A DNA stretch of 38,479 bases from an uncultured Lachnoclostridium sp. (GCA_947369165.1 CANBKJ010000022.1:1-38479); one strand, 5' to 3'; positions 1 through 9,166 are shown, counted from the first letter of the stretch. Notes: generated by a model from the letters alone, not told the origin. Translations and numbers: made by a program.

Positions 1-29
1 CTGCAATTCATTCAAAAACGTTCATTTTA

Positions 30-59
30 GACTTGACTTTTAATAGTTAGTCTTTTTTT
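30..59 (+). terminator. Possible rho-independent terminator of a gene left of the window
   Basis: An AT-rich hairpin (GACTTGACT at 30-38, AGTTAGTC at 45-52, one bulge) is followed directly by seven T residues at 53-59. The T-run orientation fits a rightward transcript arriving from outside the window and converging on the LysM-GH18 gene. The stem is weak, so this is tentative. The rest of 1-139 is AT-rich and shows nothing else I can name. Confidence 0.4.
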
Positions 60-139
60 AATTTCTATTTAGTTTCAGTCTCAAAACAACATTCAGATTA
101 ATGTCCAGCAATTTTTAATCATAAAACTGTTCTAGAGGT

Positions 140-1264
140 TCAAGGTAACTGCTCTGCCAGCCACATCCCCCGAAACCAACGCATGATCTGCCACACGCCA
201 ATCCCCTTGAGACCATACTCCGGAAGAAGGGCATATTTATCACGAATACTCCTGGCGTCTTCAAACCAGACCACATGCTCGGTTCCGCTATCATCCAAAT
301 ATTCAAAATATGGGCTTCTAGCTATATCATCAAAACGAATCTCCGCACCATTCTGAATGGCAATCTGCACCGCCTCCACATTACCTATGGTTCTAGCCTC
401 CGTCTCCCCGCGCACAAAGGGAAGAGGCCAGTCATATCCATAGTTAGGCACTCCCAGATTGATCTTCGCCGGATCGATCTCAGTCACCGCATAATCTACT
501 ACCCGCCGTACCATGTTCAGGGGGGCGACTGCCATCGGTGGGCCGTATTTATAGCCCCACTCATACGTCATCAGCAGCACCTCATCCGCTGCATTCCCCA
601 GAGCCCCATAGTCTTTCCCCTCATACAAAAGCCCTTTCTGATCCGCTGAAGTTTTTGGCGCCAGGGCAACAGAAACTACAAAACCATTTTCGTGCATTAC
701 CTCAACAGTTTTCTCCACAAAAGCAGTAAAGGCATCTCTGTCCTCCGCCAGAATGAATTCAAAATCAATATCGATGCCACCATAGCCCTTTTGCTGCATG
801 ACAGACACCAGATTGTCTAAAAGCTGGCCAGACACTACGTCATTAGTGACCAGTTGATGGATCAAATTATTGTTAAATTTGCCGTCAATACCAAAGGGAG
901 TGAGAGTCAGTACCGGCATCGTTTCATTTTCCTGGCATAACCCGATCATCCAGCTCTCATCCCTGGGTGGATAGACCAGCGCCCCCTCCAGGGTAAAGCC
1001 ATAGGAAAAGATAAACAGCCGGTTCAAAAAAGGAATGGTCTGCTGCAGAACCCAGTTACTGATATAGGTATAGGCATATCCCCCGGCATCGATGCGTCTT
1101 GGATCTATTGTCTCATCATATTCTCCCACCAGAAGCGCCTGCCCCACCGCCAGGGGATAGGGAAAAACCAACTGGTTGTTCCAGATGATACTCTCTGCCG
1201 ACACAGAAAATTCCTGGGCGATCCGGTCCACAGAATCCCCCGGTCTCACTACATAGATCTCCAT
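140..1264 (-). CDS. LysM-GH18 protein, SleL/YaaH-like spore-type glycosidase
   Basis: This 374-residue protein has one N-terminal LysM domain (about residues 2-46, VRPGDSVDRIA) followed by a GH18 TIM barrel. The GH18 signature GGIDIDFE lies at residues 162-169 with the catalytic Glu at 169. The usual first Asp of DGxDxDxE is Gly, a change that I have not checked across the family. There is no signal peptide, which matches SleL/YaaH-type cortex-lytic N-acetylglucosaminidases that associate with spores through LysM rather than classical secretion. The start is supported by AAGGAAGGG 6-7 bases upstream. It lies 138 bp downstream of the EAL gene on the same strand, so it could be a distal operon member or have its own promoter. 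The family assignment is secure; the spore role is inferred from family knowledge. Confidence 0.85.
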   Translation of the reverse strand: MEIYVVRPGDSVDRIAQEFSVSAESIIWNNQLVFPYPLAVGQALLVGEYDETIDPRRIDAGGYAYTYISNWVLQQTIPFLNRLFIFSYGFTLEGALVYPPRDESWMIGLCQENETMPVLTLTPFGIDGKFNNNLIHQLVTNDVVSGQLLDNLVSVMQQKGYGGIDIDFEFILAEDRDAFTAFVEKTVEVMHENGFVVSVALAPKTSADQKGLLYEGKDYGALGNAADEVLLMTYEWGYKYGPPMAVAPLNMVRRVVDYAVTEIDPAKINLGVPNYGYDWPLPFVRGETEARTIGNVEAVQIAIQNGAEIRFDDIARSPYFEYLDDSGTEHVVWFEDARSIRDKYALLPEYGLKGIGVWQIMRWFRGMWLAEQLP

Positions 1265-1330
1265 AACAGCCCTTCCTTTATTTCGTGCCGCCAGAGCAAA
1301 ACCAGTACAATGATTCCGGAGTTACCGGGA

Positions 1331-1358
1331 TCATGATACCAGGCGGCAGATATCATGA
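1331..1358. repeat. Palindrome upstream of the LysM-GH18 gene
   Basis: TCATGATA at 1331-1338 is matched by its exact reverse complement TATCATGA at 1351-1358, around a 12-base spacer. No T-run follows on either strand, so a terminator is unlikely. It lies in the 138-bp gap upstream of the GH18 gene and could be an operator or a leader hairpin. Nothing else recognisable is in this gap. Confidence 0.3.
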
Positions 1359-1402
1359 ATAATATATGCAGTAAAATTCAGTTTGTGATCGGAAAACATA
1401 TT

Positions 1403-3367
1403 TTAACACTGTTGTTGTATATAATGAATAAACTCAGACTCCGACACCGGCTTGGAAAAATAATATCCCTGAAGATAATCGCAGCCCATCTCCGTCAACT
1501 TATCCTGATGCTGTTCATTTTCAACGCCCTCTACCACCACCTGCAGGTTCAGCCGCTTGGCAAGTTCAATGCTGCTCTCCAGTGTGATCATGGCCTTTTC
1601 ATTTTCAAAAGCCCCCCACAAAAGACTTTTGTCGATTTTGACAATACGAAAAGGAAATTTGTATAAGAAACCGATATTTGAGTATCCGGTTCCGTAATCA
1701 TCCAGAGAAAAGCCTATTCCCTTCTGGTTCAGGGCAGATACATTATCCTGAAAGGCCCCCATCTGGGTTACCTCGGCAGTCTCCGTGATCTCCAGATTGA
1801 TCTGTTCCGGCTCCACTCCGTACTCCGCCATGATATCCCAGAGCTGCTTGTGAAGCCGCTCCTGCATACACTGCACCACGGACAGATTCACCTCGATAAA
1901 ACGGACACCATACTGTTCCAGCCCATGCGTCCGGATAAACTGGCACACAGACCGAAAGGCAAACTCCCCAATCTTCATAATAAGTCCATTCTGTTCTGCG
2001 ATAGGAATAAATTCCTCCGGAGATATGAAACCGTGTTCTGTATTTTTGAGGCGAATCAGTGCTTCCGCCGATACCACACGTTTTTCCTCCACCGAATAGA
2101 TCGGCTGGTAAAACATCTCAAATCCATCCTGGTCCACTGCTTCCTGAATTAACTTCTGCACCAGAAGGCTTCGTGCCACCGCCCCGATCTTCATATCCTT
2201 AACTGTCAGTATCGGATGATCGATGAGACGGGAGTAATCATTGATATAATCCAGACACTCTTTCAGCTTTGCCGGCTGGTTAAGCGCTTCATCTTTTCCC
2301 CAGGAAAACATGCCGATATGATAAGCACACCGAATCTGATTATCTCCGATCTGCCATGCCCCGCTGAACCTCTCATTCAGCCGTTGCAGGGTTCTGTCTG
2401 CCGCCTCCTGTCCAAAATCTTTTTTAAAGGCAAGCAAAAACTGGCTGTTGGTATAATGAAATACATACCCTTTGGGGAATGCTTCCTGCAGATACAGAAT
2501 AATGGTCTGGGCCAGCCGTTCCTGAAAATCCTTTCCCAAGGTGACGCGGTACAGCTGGAAATCATGAACCTTGATCACAAAGAGATACCTTCTGCCGATC
2601 CAGTTTAAGCTGCTGTCAATAATATCCATAAAGGCATGACGGTTCAACACCTTAAAATCCTCGTCATAAAAATCAGATAATTTAGCTGTAGAAAAAAACA
2701 GAATCATAAGTGCCACCGTGACACCAAAGCATTCTACCAGAAGCTTCGGATAAAAATACTGAACACCGGCGCTTACGATACATAGCATAATATAAAAATA
2801 TGTAACCACCCTCTGAAGCCAGGATAATCTTTTCCGGTATTTGCTGATCATAACAAGTGATAACAGAACATAAAACAGCACAACAGCATAAACTACCAGG
2901 ATTAGATTTCCCCGGTAATACCTTAAGTCCGCATCCAGACGAAAGATCCAGCCCGTCCAGAAATTCGATGCCACCAATACAAAAATACCCATCATCGGAA
3001 GACAGGTAATGACCTGGAGCCACCGCTTCCCTGCACCGTACTGGTCCACCATAAAACAGCAATAGAAAAAAAAGGCAAATGCCGTTACATTGTGCAGCAG
3101 AAAATAGAACAAATAGGAGCCATACAAAATCTTATAGATAAAAGGCAGGGTAAGCTTCGGCCCGATCACATTGATGATATCCATACCAATAACCAGAAAA
3201 TGGCTTATCAGCATAACCTTAAGCATCCGGTTCTGCATATTGTCCAGATGTTTGATCATATAAAAGGATATGATCAGCACAGACATGACAATCAGAGAAG
3301 CATAATCAAAATATATGATATAGTTCATATTGGCGTAGTCCAATTCCATCTCTCCTTCATAAAGCAA
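1403..3367 (-). CDS. Membrane GGDEF(degenerate)-EAL protein, probable c-di-GMP phosphodiesterase
   Basis: The protein has about seven or eight N-terminal membrane segments (residues 15-230), a degenerate GGDEF-like region (about 240-385, no GG[D/E]EF motif) and a complete EAL domain (about 400-650). The EAL catalytic set is present: EAL at 435-437, Asn494, Glu526, the DD pair at 556-557, Lys580, Glu613 and Gln633 in LQGYYFSKP. It should therefore hydrolyse c-di-GMP to pGpG, with the degenerate GGDEF part acting structurally or in sensing. The start is uncertain: the frame opens at a TTG (3367) with no good ribosome site, while the ATG at 3349 has AAGGAG only two bases away. It follows the TagB-like gene by 12 bp, so it is probably cotranscribed with cell-surface polymer genes. 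Confidence 0.88.
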   Translation of the reverse strand: MLYEGEMELDYANMNYIIYFDYASLIVMSVLIISFYMIKHLDNMQNRMLKVMLISHFLVIGMDIINVIGPKLTLPFIYKILYGSYLFYFLLHNVTAFAFFFYCCFMVDQYGAGKRWLQVITCLPMMGIFVLVASNFWTGWIFRLDADLRYYRGNLILVVYAVVLFYVLLSLVMISKYRKRLSWLQRVVTYFYIMLCIVSAGVQYFYPKLLVECFGVTVALMILFFSTAKLSDFYDEDFKVLNRHAFMDIIDSSLNWIGRRYLFVIKVHDFQLYRVTLGKDFQERLAQTIILYLQEAFPKGYVFHYTNSQFLLAFKKDFGQEAADRTLQRLNERFSGAWQIGDNQIRCAYHIGMFSWGKDEALNQPAKLKECLDYINDYSRLIDHPILTVKDMKIGAVARSLLVQKLIQEAVDQDGFEMFYQPIYSVEEKRVVSAEALIRLKNTEHGFISPEEFIPIAEQNGLIMKIGEFAFRSVCQFIRTHGLEQYGVRFIEVNLSVVQCMQERLHKQLWDIMAEYGVEPEQINLEITETAEVTQMGAFQDNVSALNQKGIGFSLDDYGTGYSNIGFLYKFPFRIVKIDKSLLWGAFENEKAMITLESSIELAKRLNLQVVVEGVENEQHQDKLTEMGCDYLQGYYFSKPVSESEFIHYIQQQC

Positions 3368-3379
3368 TAAAAATTCGTT

Positions 3380-4549
3380 CTATTGCAGATCATATTCAGC
3401 TTCGAGCATATCGGCAATCCGTTCTGCTGACCTGCCATCCACATAAGAATGGAACATCTTCTTTGCACGCATTCGCTCTGTCCTGCCCGTGTCGATACCT
3501 TCTGCTATATCCCGGATAAACTGAATAAGATCCTCTGCATTTTCAATATAAAATCCCTTGATATACGCCTTATAATCTGGAAATGCCGGGGTAAAGTGCC
3601 GGAAATACTCCTCTCTGTCCCCGATGGTAAGCGCCACCGGCTGATCCGTCAGCAGATAGTCAAAATACACCGAAGAATAATCGGTGATCAATCCCCCTGA
3701 ATTTGCCAGAAGCTCATACAGTGTCATCTGAAATTCTTCCAGATACGAATCGTCTGCAATCCTGATATGAGTCAACCCGCTGTCCCGAAAAAGGGACAAC
3801 TCCTGAACTGGATGAGGCCGGAACAGAACAAGGACATTTTTCTCACAGAGTACCCGGTGAAAGGCTTCCAACTCTTCCCTGTCCTGGATACAGGGCATAC
3901 CATAGGGATATTCATTTGCCATGGCTCCCGCCAAATGCCGTCGGTGCTGGCGGTAAGTCGGCATCCAGACGATCACCCTGTGGTAATCCGCCACCGCTTC
4001 CTTCCATACCGGACAGGAAGGTGGATTTACCAGCACATCATTTCTCGGATAACCCAAATAACATAATTTCTGTTCTGGGACAAGAATCTGCTCTGTATAG
4101 ATTTCTTTCCAAAATGCTGACAACACCAGGTATTGATCACAGTCTCCAAACTTTCTGCTATAATTCAGATCAATCTTCACCGGCATGCCATGCCCCAGAT
4201 GAATACGAATCTGCCCTTTTCTCCGCTTGTAAACAAAGGAGTTGCAGTCGATGATATACTTTGATGTATTCAGGACATAGGTTCTGTGGATCATCTCCAT
4301 CAAACCTCCGGGCTCATTTTCAAAGACAGATACCCCTTCTGGAAGTTCTGGTATTTCACCCCCCCGAAAGGTCTTCATCCAGTACAGACGATACCGTCGC
4401 TGAATTCCCCGCCTTAATAACTCCTTGTATAAGGCAAAAGAATTATCCGAAAAGTCCGGATGGCTCTCAAAGATAACAGCCCTTCTCAATGGAAGGATCC
4501 GAAAGATTACTATAAATATCTTTTTAATTATTTTTCCCAAATTTTCCAT
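3380..4549 (-). CDS. TagB/TagF-family CDP-alditol phosphotransferase, single domain
   Basis: This is a 389-residue member of the CDP-glycerol:poly(glycerophosphate) glycerophosphotransferase family, which adds glycerol- or ribitol-phosphate to a lipid-linked or polymer acceptor at the inner membrane face. Family landmarks are in order: HLGHGMPVK at 117-125 (counterpart of the WHGTP motif, His120), GYPRND at 166-171, PTYR at 197-200, RPHP at 244-247 and TDYSS at 289-293. The length fits a stand-alone TagB-like catalytic domain with a short hydrophobic N-terminus (about 8-20) suited to membrane association. It starts two bases after the stop of the dehydratase gene and lacks a clear Shine-Dalgarno sequence, suggesting translational coupling. 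Whether the donor is CDP-glycerol or the CDP-ribitol made by TarI/TarJ in this window cannot be read from sequence. Confidence 0.85.
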   Translation of the reverse strand: MENLGKIIKKIFIVIFRILPLRRAVIFESHPDFSDNSFALYKELLRRGIQRRYRLYWMKTFRGGEIPELPEGVSVFENEPGGLMEMIHRTYVLNTSKYIIDCNSFVYKRRKGQIRIHLGHGMPVKIDLNYSRKFGDCDQYLVLSAFWKEIYTEQILVPEQKLCYLGYPRNDVLVNPPSCPVWKEAVADYHRVIVWMPTYRQHRRHLAGAMANEYPYGMPCIQDREELEAFHRVLCEKNVLVLFRPHPVQELSLFRDSGLTHIRIADDSYLEEFQMTLYELLANSGGLITDYSSVYFDYLLTDQPVALTIGDREEYFRHFTPAFPDYKAYIKGFYIENAEDLIQFIRDIAEGIDTGRTERMRAKKMFHSYVDGRSAERIADMLEAEYDLQ

Positions 4550-4551
4550 AA

Positions 4552-6522
4552 TTAATGCGGAAGTTTCTTGCTGGATTCATAAAATTCTGTAAATTTGTGA
4601 TCCAGGCTCTTTTTCTCCCGTCTTCGTTCCTCTTCTTTTATGTGATAGGTAGGTACGAGATCAGAAATGATTTCTTTGATATTAGGGACCTCGTTGTAAA
4701 CCTCTTCATACAATCGCTCCAGCTGGTCAAAAAATGCAGCTTCATCAAACTGAATTGGCTTACCAATATGAATCAGGGCATTTTCCGTCTCCGTCAGCCC
4801 CTCCTCATCCATAAGAATTTCCTCGTACAGTTTCTCTCCCGGACGAAGCCCGGTGTAAACGATCTTTATATCCTCGTCGGGAACATATCCGGAAAGCTTG
4901 ATCAGGTTTCTGGCAAGATCATCGATCTTCACCGGCTCTCCCATATCGAGGACGAAGATCTCACCACCCCTGGCAAAGGCTCCCGCCTGTAGAACCAGAG
5001 AAACCGCCTCCGGTATCGTCATAAAATACCGGATGATGTTCTTATCTGTCACCGTCACCGGTCCTCCCGCTTCGATCTGCTTTTTAAACAACGGAATCAC
5101 GCTTCCATTGCTTCCCAATACGTTTCCAAACCGTACTGCCACAAAATCCGTAGAAGACTGCCGGTTCAGCCCCTGCACGATCATTTCACAGATCCGTTTG
5201 GAAGCCCCCATGATGTTCGTAGGATTCACTGCTTTGTCAGTAGAGATCAATACAAACTTTTTGGCGCCGTACTTATCCGCCGCCAGGGCGGTCTTATAGG
5301 TGCCAAATACATTATTCTTGATCGCCTCATTGGGGCTGTCCTCCATCAGCGGCACATGCTTGTGAGCCGCAGCATGATAGACGATATCCGGCCGGTATTG
5401 CTCAAAAATCTTATCTACCCGGCTGGTGTTGCGCACAGAACCGATCAGAACTTCCAGATGCATATGGGGATATTTCGCCCGCAGCTCCTGCTGGATGTCG
5501 TAGGCATTGTTTTCGTATACATCAAAAATGATCAGCATCTTCGGCCGGTTTGCGGCCAGCTGCCGGCACAGTTCGCTTCCTATGGAGCCGCCTCCACCGG
5601 TGACCAGCACCACTTTATTTTTCACATAACCAGTGATGGATTCAAGATTGGTCTTCACCGGCTCCCGCCCCAGAAGATCCTCGATCTGGACCGGGCGCAG
5701 CTTTTCTACCGCCGCCTCGCCATTTACAAACTGATATACTCCTGGAAGAATCTTCAACTCCGCCCCCGTCTGCTGACACAGCTCCAGGATCTCTTTCACA
5801 TCCTTTTTCGGGGCGCTGGGCATGGCGAGCACGATCTCATTGATGGCAAAATACTTTGCTGCATCCAGGATCCGTTCCCTGCCCCCGATCACCTTCACAC
5901 CGTTAATAAAGGTGTTGTGCTTGGATTTATTGTCGTCGATGATACAGCAAATGTTGCTGTCCAGTTTCTTACTCATCTTCAGCTCATTGATCACGATATT
6001 GCCGGATTCTCCCGCTCCGATCACCATCGTATTGCGCATTCCTACGCCATGGACATTTTCGTTGTACAAAAGCCGGATGATCCGGTAGGAAAACCGGACG
6101 CCCAGCGTCATAATAAACAGAAGCAGCAGATAAATCACAAAATAAGATCTTGGCAGTCTCCGGTAAGTTCCAAATACCGTCAGAAAATGGACCACCGCGG
6201 ACAGTGCACATGCCACGGCAATATTTAATACCTCTCCGAGACTGGCATAGCGCCAAAGGCTGTTATACAGACGGAACAGGGCAAAGATCAGCAGCGTGAT
6301 CAGTGTATTGATAATGATAAGCTCCTGCAGAGTCGTCACATATCCCTGGGGATAATCCGAAGTGATACCGCTTTTTATGAACCGGTCCCATCTCAGTTCA
6401 TAGCGGATAAACAACGCTGCAAAAGAACACAGGTTAATACAGGCTGCGTCCCAGACCACCAGCAGAATCCGATAGATCATGGACAGCCTGCCGCTTTCCA
6501 CATATTTTTTAAACCAGAGCAT
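4552..6522 (-). CDS. Membrane nucleoside-diphosphate-sugar 4,6-dehydratase (CapD/PglF/WbpM type)
   Basis: The 656-residue protein has four N-terminal membrane helices (about 18-150), a CoA-binding-like Rossmann domain with VIGAGESG at 167-174, and a C-terminal SDR dehydratase domain with VTGGGGSIG at 307-315. The active-site region reads STDKAVNPTNIMGASK (427-442). The Met-x3-Lys in place of Tyr-x3-Lys is typical of the membrane-bound PglF/WbpM/CapD group, which converts UDP-GlcNAc to the 4-keto-6-deoxy sugar. The product would lead to QuiNAc, FucNAc, bacillosamine-like or related residues; no dedicated aminotransferase or reductase is visible nearby. The start has GGAGG seven bases upstream. 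It is the first gene of its operon, behind a clear promoter at 6624-6652. Confidence 0.92.
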   Translation of the reverse strand: MLWFKKYVESGRLSMIYRILLVVWDAACINLCSFAALFIRYELRWDRFIKSGITSDYPQGYVTTLQELIIINTLITLLIFALFRLYNSLWRYASLGEVLNIAVACALSAVVHFLTVFGTYRRLPRSYFVIYLLLLFIMTLGVRFSYRIIRLLYNENVHGVGMRNTMVIGAGESGNIVINELKMSKKLDSNICCIIDDNKSKHNTFINGVKVIGGRERILDAAKYFAINEIVLAMPSAPKKDVKEILELCQQTGAELKILPGVYQFVNGEAAVEKLRPVQIEDLLGREPVKTNLESITGYVKNKVVLVTGGGGSIGSELCRQLAANRPKMLIIFDVYENNAYDIQQELRAKYPHMHLEVLIGSVRNTSRVDKIFEQYRPDIVYHAAAHKHVPLMEDSPNEAIKNNVFGTYKTALAADKYGAKKFVLISTDKAVNPTNIMGASKRICEMIVQGLNRQSSTDFVAVRFGNVLGSNGSVIPLFKKQIEAGGPVTVTDKNIIRYFMTIPEAVSLVLQAGAFARGGEIFVLDMGEPVKIDDLARNLIKLSGYVPDEDIKIVYTGLRPGEKLYEEILMDEEGLTETENALIHIGKPIQFDEAAFFDQLERLYEEVYNEVPNIKEIISDLVPTYHIKEEERRREKKSLDHKFTEFYESSKKLPH

Positions 6523-6623
6523 TGCTCTTCCTCCATTTCCGTCAATCCTTATTTGTCATATGGTGCCGCTGCACCACCAGACGTTTCCCTCTCTAACTCT
6601 CATTATTTTCCTTTTCTACAATT

Positions 6624-6652
6624 ATTATATAAAAAAAAGTTGAAAAAATCAA
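6624..6652 (-). promoter_or_regulatory. Sigma-70/sigma-A promoter for the dehydratase operon
   Basis: On the minus strand TTGATT (6652-6647) and TATAAT (6629-6624) are separated by exactly 17 bp, in very AT-rich DNA. Transcription would begin near 6617, leaving a leader of about 95 nt before the dehydratase start at 6522. It is back-to-back with the wzy promoter; the two -35 boxes lie within a 13-bp stretch. Confidence 0.75.
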
Positions 6653-6668
6653 CATATGAGAGTATACT
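6640..6668 (+). promoter_or_regulatory. Sigma-70/sigma-A promoter for the wzy-like gene
   Basis: TTGAAA (6640-6645) and TATACT (6663-6668) are separated by 17 bp. The predicted transcription start near 6675 lies downstream of an in-frame ATG at 6656, which therefore cannot be the translation start; the ATG at 6707 with its GGAGG is used instead. Confidence 0.75.
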
Positions 6669-6684
6669 CACTAGAGTGTACTCT
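6659..6684. promoter_or_regulatory. Operator-like inverted repeat over the wzy -10 box and start site
   Basis: AGAGTATACTC (6659-6669) and GAGTGTACTCT (6674-6684) form an 11-bp inverted repeat around the 4-base spacer ACTA, with a single G-T mismatch. The first half, GAGTATACTC, is itself a perfect palindrome that contains the -10 hexamer, and the second half sits on the predicted start site. This position is typical of a repressor operator. RNA that starts near 6675 would contain only the second arm, which argues against an RNA hairpin function for this transcript. Confidence 0.55.
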
Positions 6685-6706
6685 TAGGAAGAAATGGAGG
6701 ATCCTC

Positions 6707-8068
6707 ATGAAAAACAAATTACAACGGATTTTCTGCTGTTATATTGTCTTTTATGCTTTATACAGCGTCTCAACCCGGTTTGTGCCAACGGCTGTGCTGT
6801 GGGAAGGGCCGGCGGCAGATATTTTATATAAATCCATCATCATCGGAGGCGGGATTCTCTCGCTCTTCTGCCTTTATGTTCTGCGGAACAACCGGAAACC
6901 GGATACCCAAACTATACTTCTGTGCCTATTTATCCTGGTTCTCGGCGTTTCTTCCCTGCTGAATTATAAATACGAACTGGCAGGTAATATCCTTGGGCTT
7001 GCTACCTTTGCTTCCCAGCTGATCCTTTTTTATTTTCTGCCAAAGATTCTAACGGAGGACAGGCTTGTACGCTGTCTTCAGTTCACGGCCTTTTATACCT
7101 CTTTTTTCTGGAATATAGGCTGCGTCACCTCTCTCTGGCAATATATAAGAAATATCCACTATACCATCCTGAATCCAGAGGGACACAGAATCCGGCAGGG
7201 CATCGTTGACGGCAGGCTGTTTGGGTTATTTTCAGATCCAAATTTCGCCGCCTTCACTTCCCTGATCCTGATTCTCCTTCTGCTGTTTACGATCCGGAAG
7301 ACCAGCTTTTTCCCATTAAAAATCTATGGCTGGACAAGTATCGTTATCAATACCTGTTATATCATTATGTCAAACTCCAGGACAATCTTTATCGCAGCAG
7401 CAGGTACAATTTTATTTACCGTGGTTCTCATTACCTACCGGCAGTACCGTTCCAATGAGGAAGTCGACCTGGGCAGATTTTTTATCCAGAGTGCAAAAAG
7501 GGGGCTGATCGCCCTGGCTGCCATGATTGTAGTTTACTCTCTGATCTTTTTCCCGCTGCGGCAGATGGGGCAGATGATGGAACCAGAGCGGGCTGTGAAT
7601 GACATGGTCCGCGAGGATGTGGATGCCGATAATTTCACCAATAACCGTTCTACCATATGGAAAAATTACCTGTCTCTGTATAAAGAAAAACCCCTGTTTG
7701 GCTTTTCTGTCCGGAGTGCCCTTCCCTATGTGACAGACAATTACCCGGACAGCTATCTGGCAAAGACCCAGTATGTCACCCACAATGGCTATCTCTCCCT
7801 GCTGGTGGAGGCCGGAGCCGTCGGTTTCTGTGTGATGGGCGCTTTTTTCCTGATGATCTTTCTGCAATCCCTTAAGAAACTTCGACATAAAGAAACAGCC
7901 GGTGAGAACTACTTATTTTTTACCTCACTGACCGTATCCATACTGATCTTTATGATGTGCTTTCACGATATATTTTTTACGGTAAATATTGAAACCATGC
8001 TGTTGTTTATCGCCGTCGGCTATCTCCATTGTGCTAACAAGAGAAGCCGGGTGGCACAGTCAGCCTGA
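6707..8068 (+). CDS. O-antigen polymerase/ligase-like membrane protein (Wzy type)
   Basis: This 453-residue protein is strongly hydrophobic with roughly ten to twelve membrane segments. Its long outer loop carries the Wzy_C-type pattern: NRSTIWKNYLSLYKEKPLFG, then THNGYLSLLVEAG, followed by closing helices. Such proteins polymerise lipid-linked repeat units or ligate finished glycans outside the membrane. The start at 6707 is chosen over the upstream in-frame ATG at 6656 because GGAGG lies at 6696-6700 and the promoter -10 box sits between the two. It stands alone on the plus strand, divergent from the dehydratase operon, and its last nine bases overlap the end of the convergent GT4 gene. Polymerase versus ligase cannot be settled from sequence alone. 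Confidence 0.85.
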   Translation: MKNKLQRIFCCYIVFYALYSVSTRFVPTAVLWEGPAADILYKSIIIGGGILSLFCLYVLRNNRKPDTQTILLCLFILVLGVSSLLNYKYELAGNILGLATFASQLILFYFLPKILTEDRLVRCLQFTAFYTSFFWNIGCVTSLWQYIRNIHYTILNPEGHRIRQGIVDGRLFGLFSDPNFAAFTSLILILLLLFTIRKTSFFPLKIYGWTSIVINTCYIIMSNSRTIFIAAAGTILFTVVLITYRQYRSNEEVDLGRFFIQSAKRGLIALAAMIVVYSLIFFPLRQMGQMMEPERAVNDMVREDVDADNFTNNRSTIWKNYLSLYKEKPLFGFSVRSALPYVTDNYPDSYLAKTQYVTHNGYLSLLVEAGAVGFCVMGAFFLMIFLQSLKKLRHKETAGENYLFFTSLTVSILIFMMCFHDIFFTVNIETMLLFIAVGYLHCANKRSRVAQSA

Positions 8069-9166
8069 TACCATATCCTCGATCAGTGCCCGCCACTGGC
8101 TGAGGATTTTTTCTTTTCCGAATTCTTCAAGATTCCTGCCAGAACACTTTGACATCCGGATCCGCTTCTCCTGGCTGCACAGCAGCTCATAGATCTGACA
8201 TGCCATCTTTTCTGTGTCATAGGGCGGTATCAATATGCCGTCTGTTCCATTCTCTATGATCTCCCCCGGTCCCGACACGATATCAAAACTTACCAGCGGC
8301 AGATGATTGGCTTTCGCCTCTAAAAGAACCAGAGGAAGCCCCTCCCGGTAAGAGGTGAGCACATACATGCTGTGCCCCCGGTAACAACGCTCCATCGCAT
8401 CGGTCAGCCCCATAAGCTTTACATTTTTCTCCAGTCCCTCTTCCTGTATCCGCTGGTAAATCTCCTGCCACAAATCTCCTTCCCCATATACTTCCCATAC
8501 AAAATCTTTCGTCTTTTTTTGTAGTGCCGCTGCCACATCCACCAGAAGGTCCATTCCCTTTTCCCTGGAAAAACGCCCCGCTGTCAGTATCTTCCGGCTG
8601 TCCGCATCATAATCCCCAGTCTCTCCCAAAATCACATCATCAATCCAGTTGTAAATCGTAATGACCCGTCCTGGTGGATACCCAAATTTATCATAATACG
8701 CTTCCTCGCTCTGTCTGGTCAGTACCACCGTCCGTTCCGAATACCGGGAACCAATGGTTCTCATGATCCGTGCCGGCTTCTCGTGCCATTGGTTCAAAAG
8801 GGCTCCATGATCACAGAACACCTTTGGTATCTTCAATCTCCGTCCAAGCAGGCCTCCACACAAGCCAGCATAGGCGCCCACATAAAACAAAAGATCAATA
8901 CCTTCCAGGCGGCAGAAACGGCGAAATTTCTTTCCCGCTTTCAAGATCACATCCCGTATCCTCCCCTTGTAGGGCAGGATATTCTCATAATGAATGCCCT
9001 TTTCTAACGCATAGGCGCACGCCGATTTCTCATGGATCAGGCTGATAATATAGATTTCATACTCTTCGTCCTCTCTGGCAAGTACATTGGCAAGGTTTTG
9101 AAGCACCTGCTGGGCGCCTCCCCTGGTACTCATGTCAAAATTTACAAAACCGATCTTTCTCTTCAT
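8060..9166 (-). CDS. GT4-family glycosyltransferase (GT-B fold)
   Basis: The 368-residue protein has the usual GT4 layout: an N-terminal acceptor domain with a glycine-rich start (NFDMSTRGGAQQVLQNLANV) and a C-terminal donor domain with the E-x7-E region (SYREGLPLVLLEAKANHLPL, then GPGEIIENGTDGILIPP). It should be a cytoplasmic retaining transferase using a nucleotide sugar to extend a lipid-linked glycan. A ribosome site GGAAG precedes the ATG. It is the last gene of the leftward run GT2-LicD-LicD-GT2-GT4 and overlaps the convergent wzy gene by nine bases, with no terminator visible in the overlap. The sugar donor is unknown; GDP-D-rhamnose made in the right block is one candidate. Confidence 0.88.
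   Translation of the reverse strand: MKRKIGFVNFDMSTRGGAQQVLQNLANVLAREDEEYEIYIISLIHEKSACAYALEKGIHYENILPYKGRIRDVILKAGKKFRRFCRLEGIDLLFYVGAYAGLCGGLLGRRLKIPKVFCDHGALLNQWHEKPARIMRTIGSRYSERTVVLTRQSEEAYYDKFGYPPGRVITIYNWIDDVILGETGDYDADSRKILTAGRFSREKGMDLLVDVAAALQKKTKDFVWEVYGEGDLWQEIYQRIQEEGLEKNVKLMGLTDAMERCYRGHSMYVLTSYREGLPLVLLEAKANHLPLVSFDIVSGPGEIIENGTDGILIPPYDTEKMACQIYELLCSQEKRIRMSKCSGRNLEEFGKEKILSQWRALIEDMVSG

Noticed and set aside
6656..6706. Upstream in-frame ATG as start of the wzy-like gene
   Set aside because: It lies upstream of the -10 box and predicted start site and has no ribosome site; the ATG at 6707 has GGAGG.
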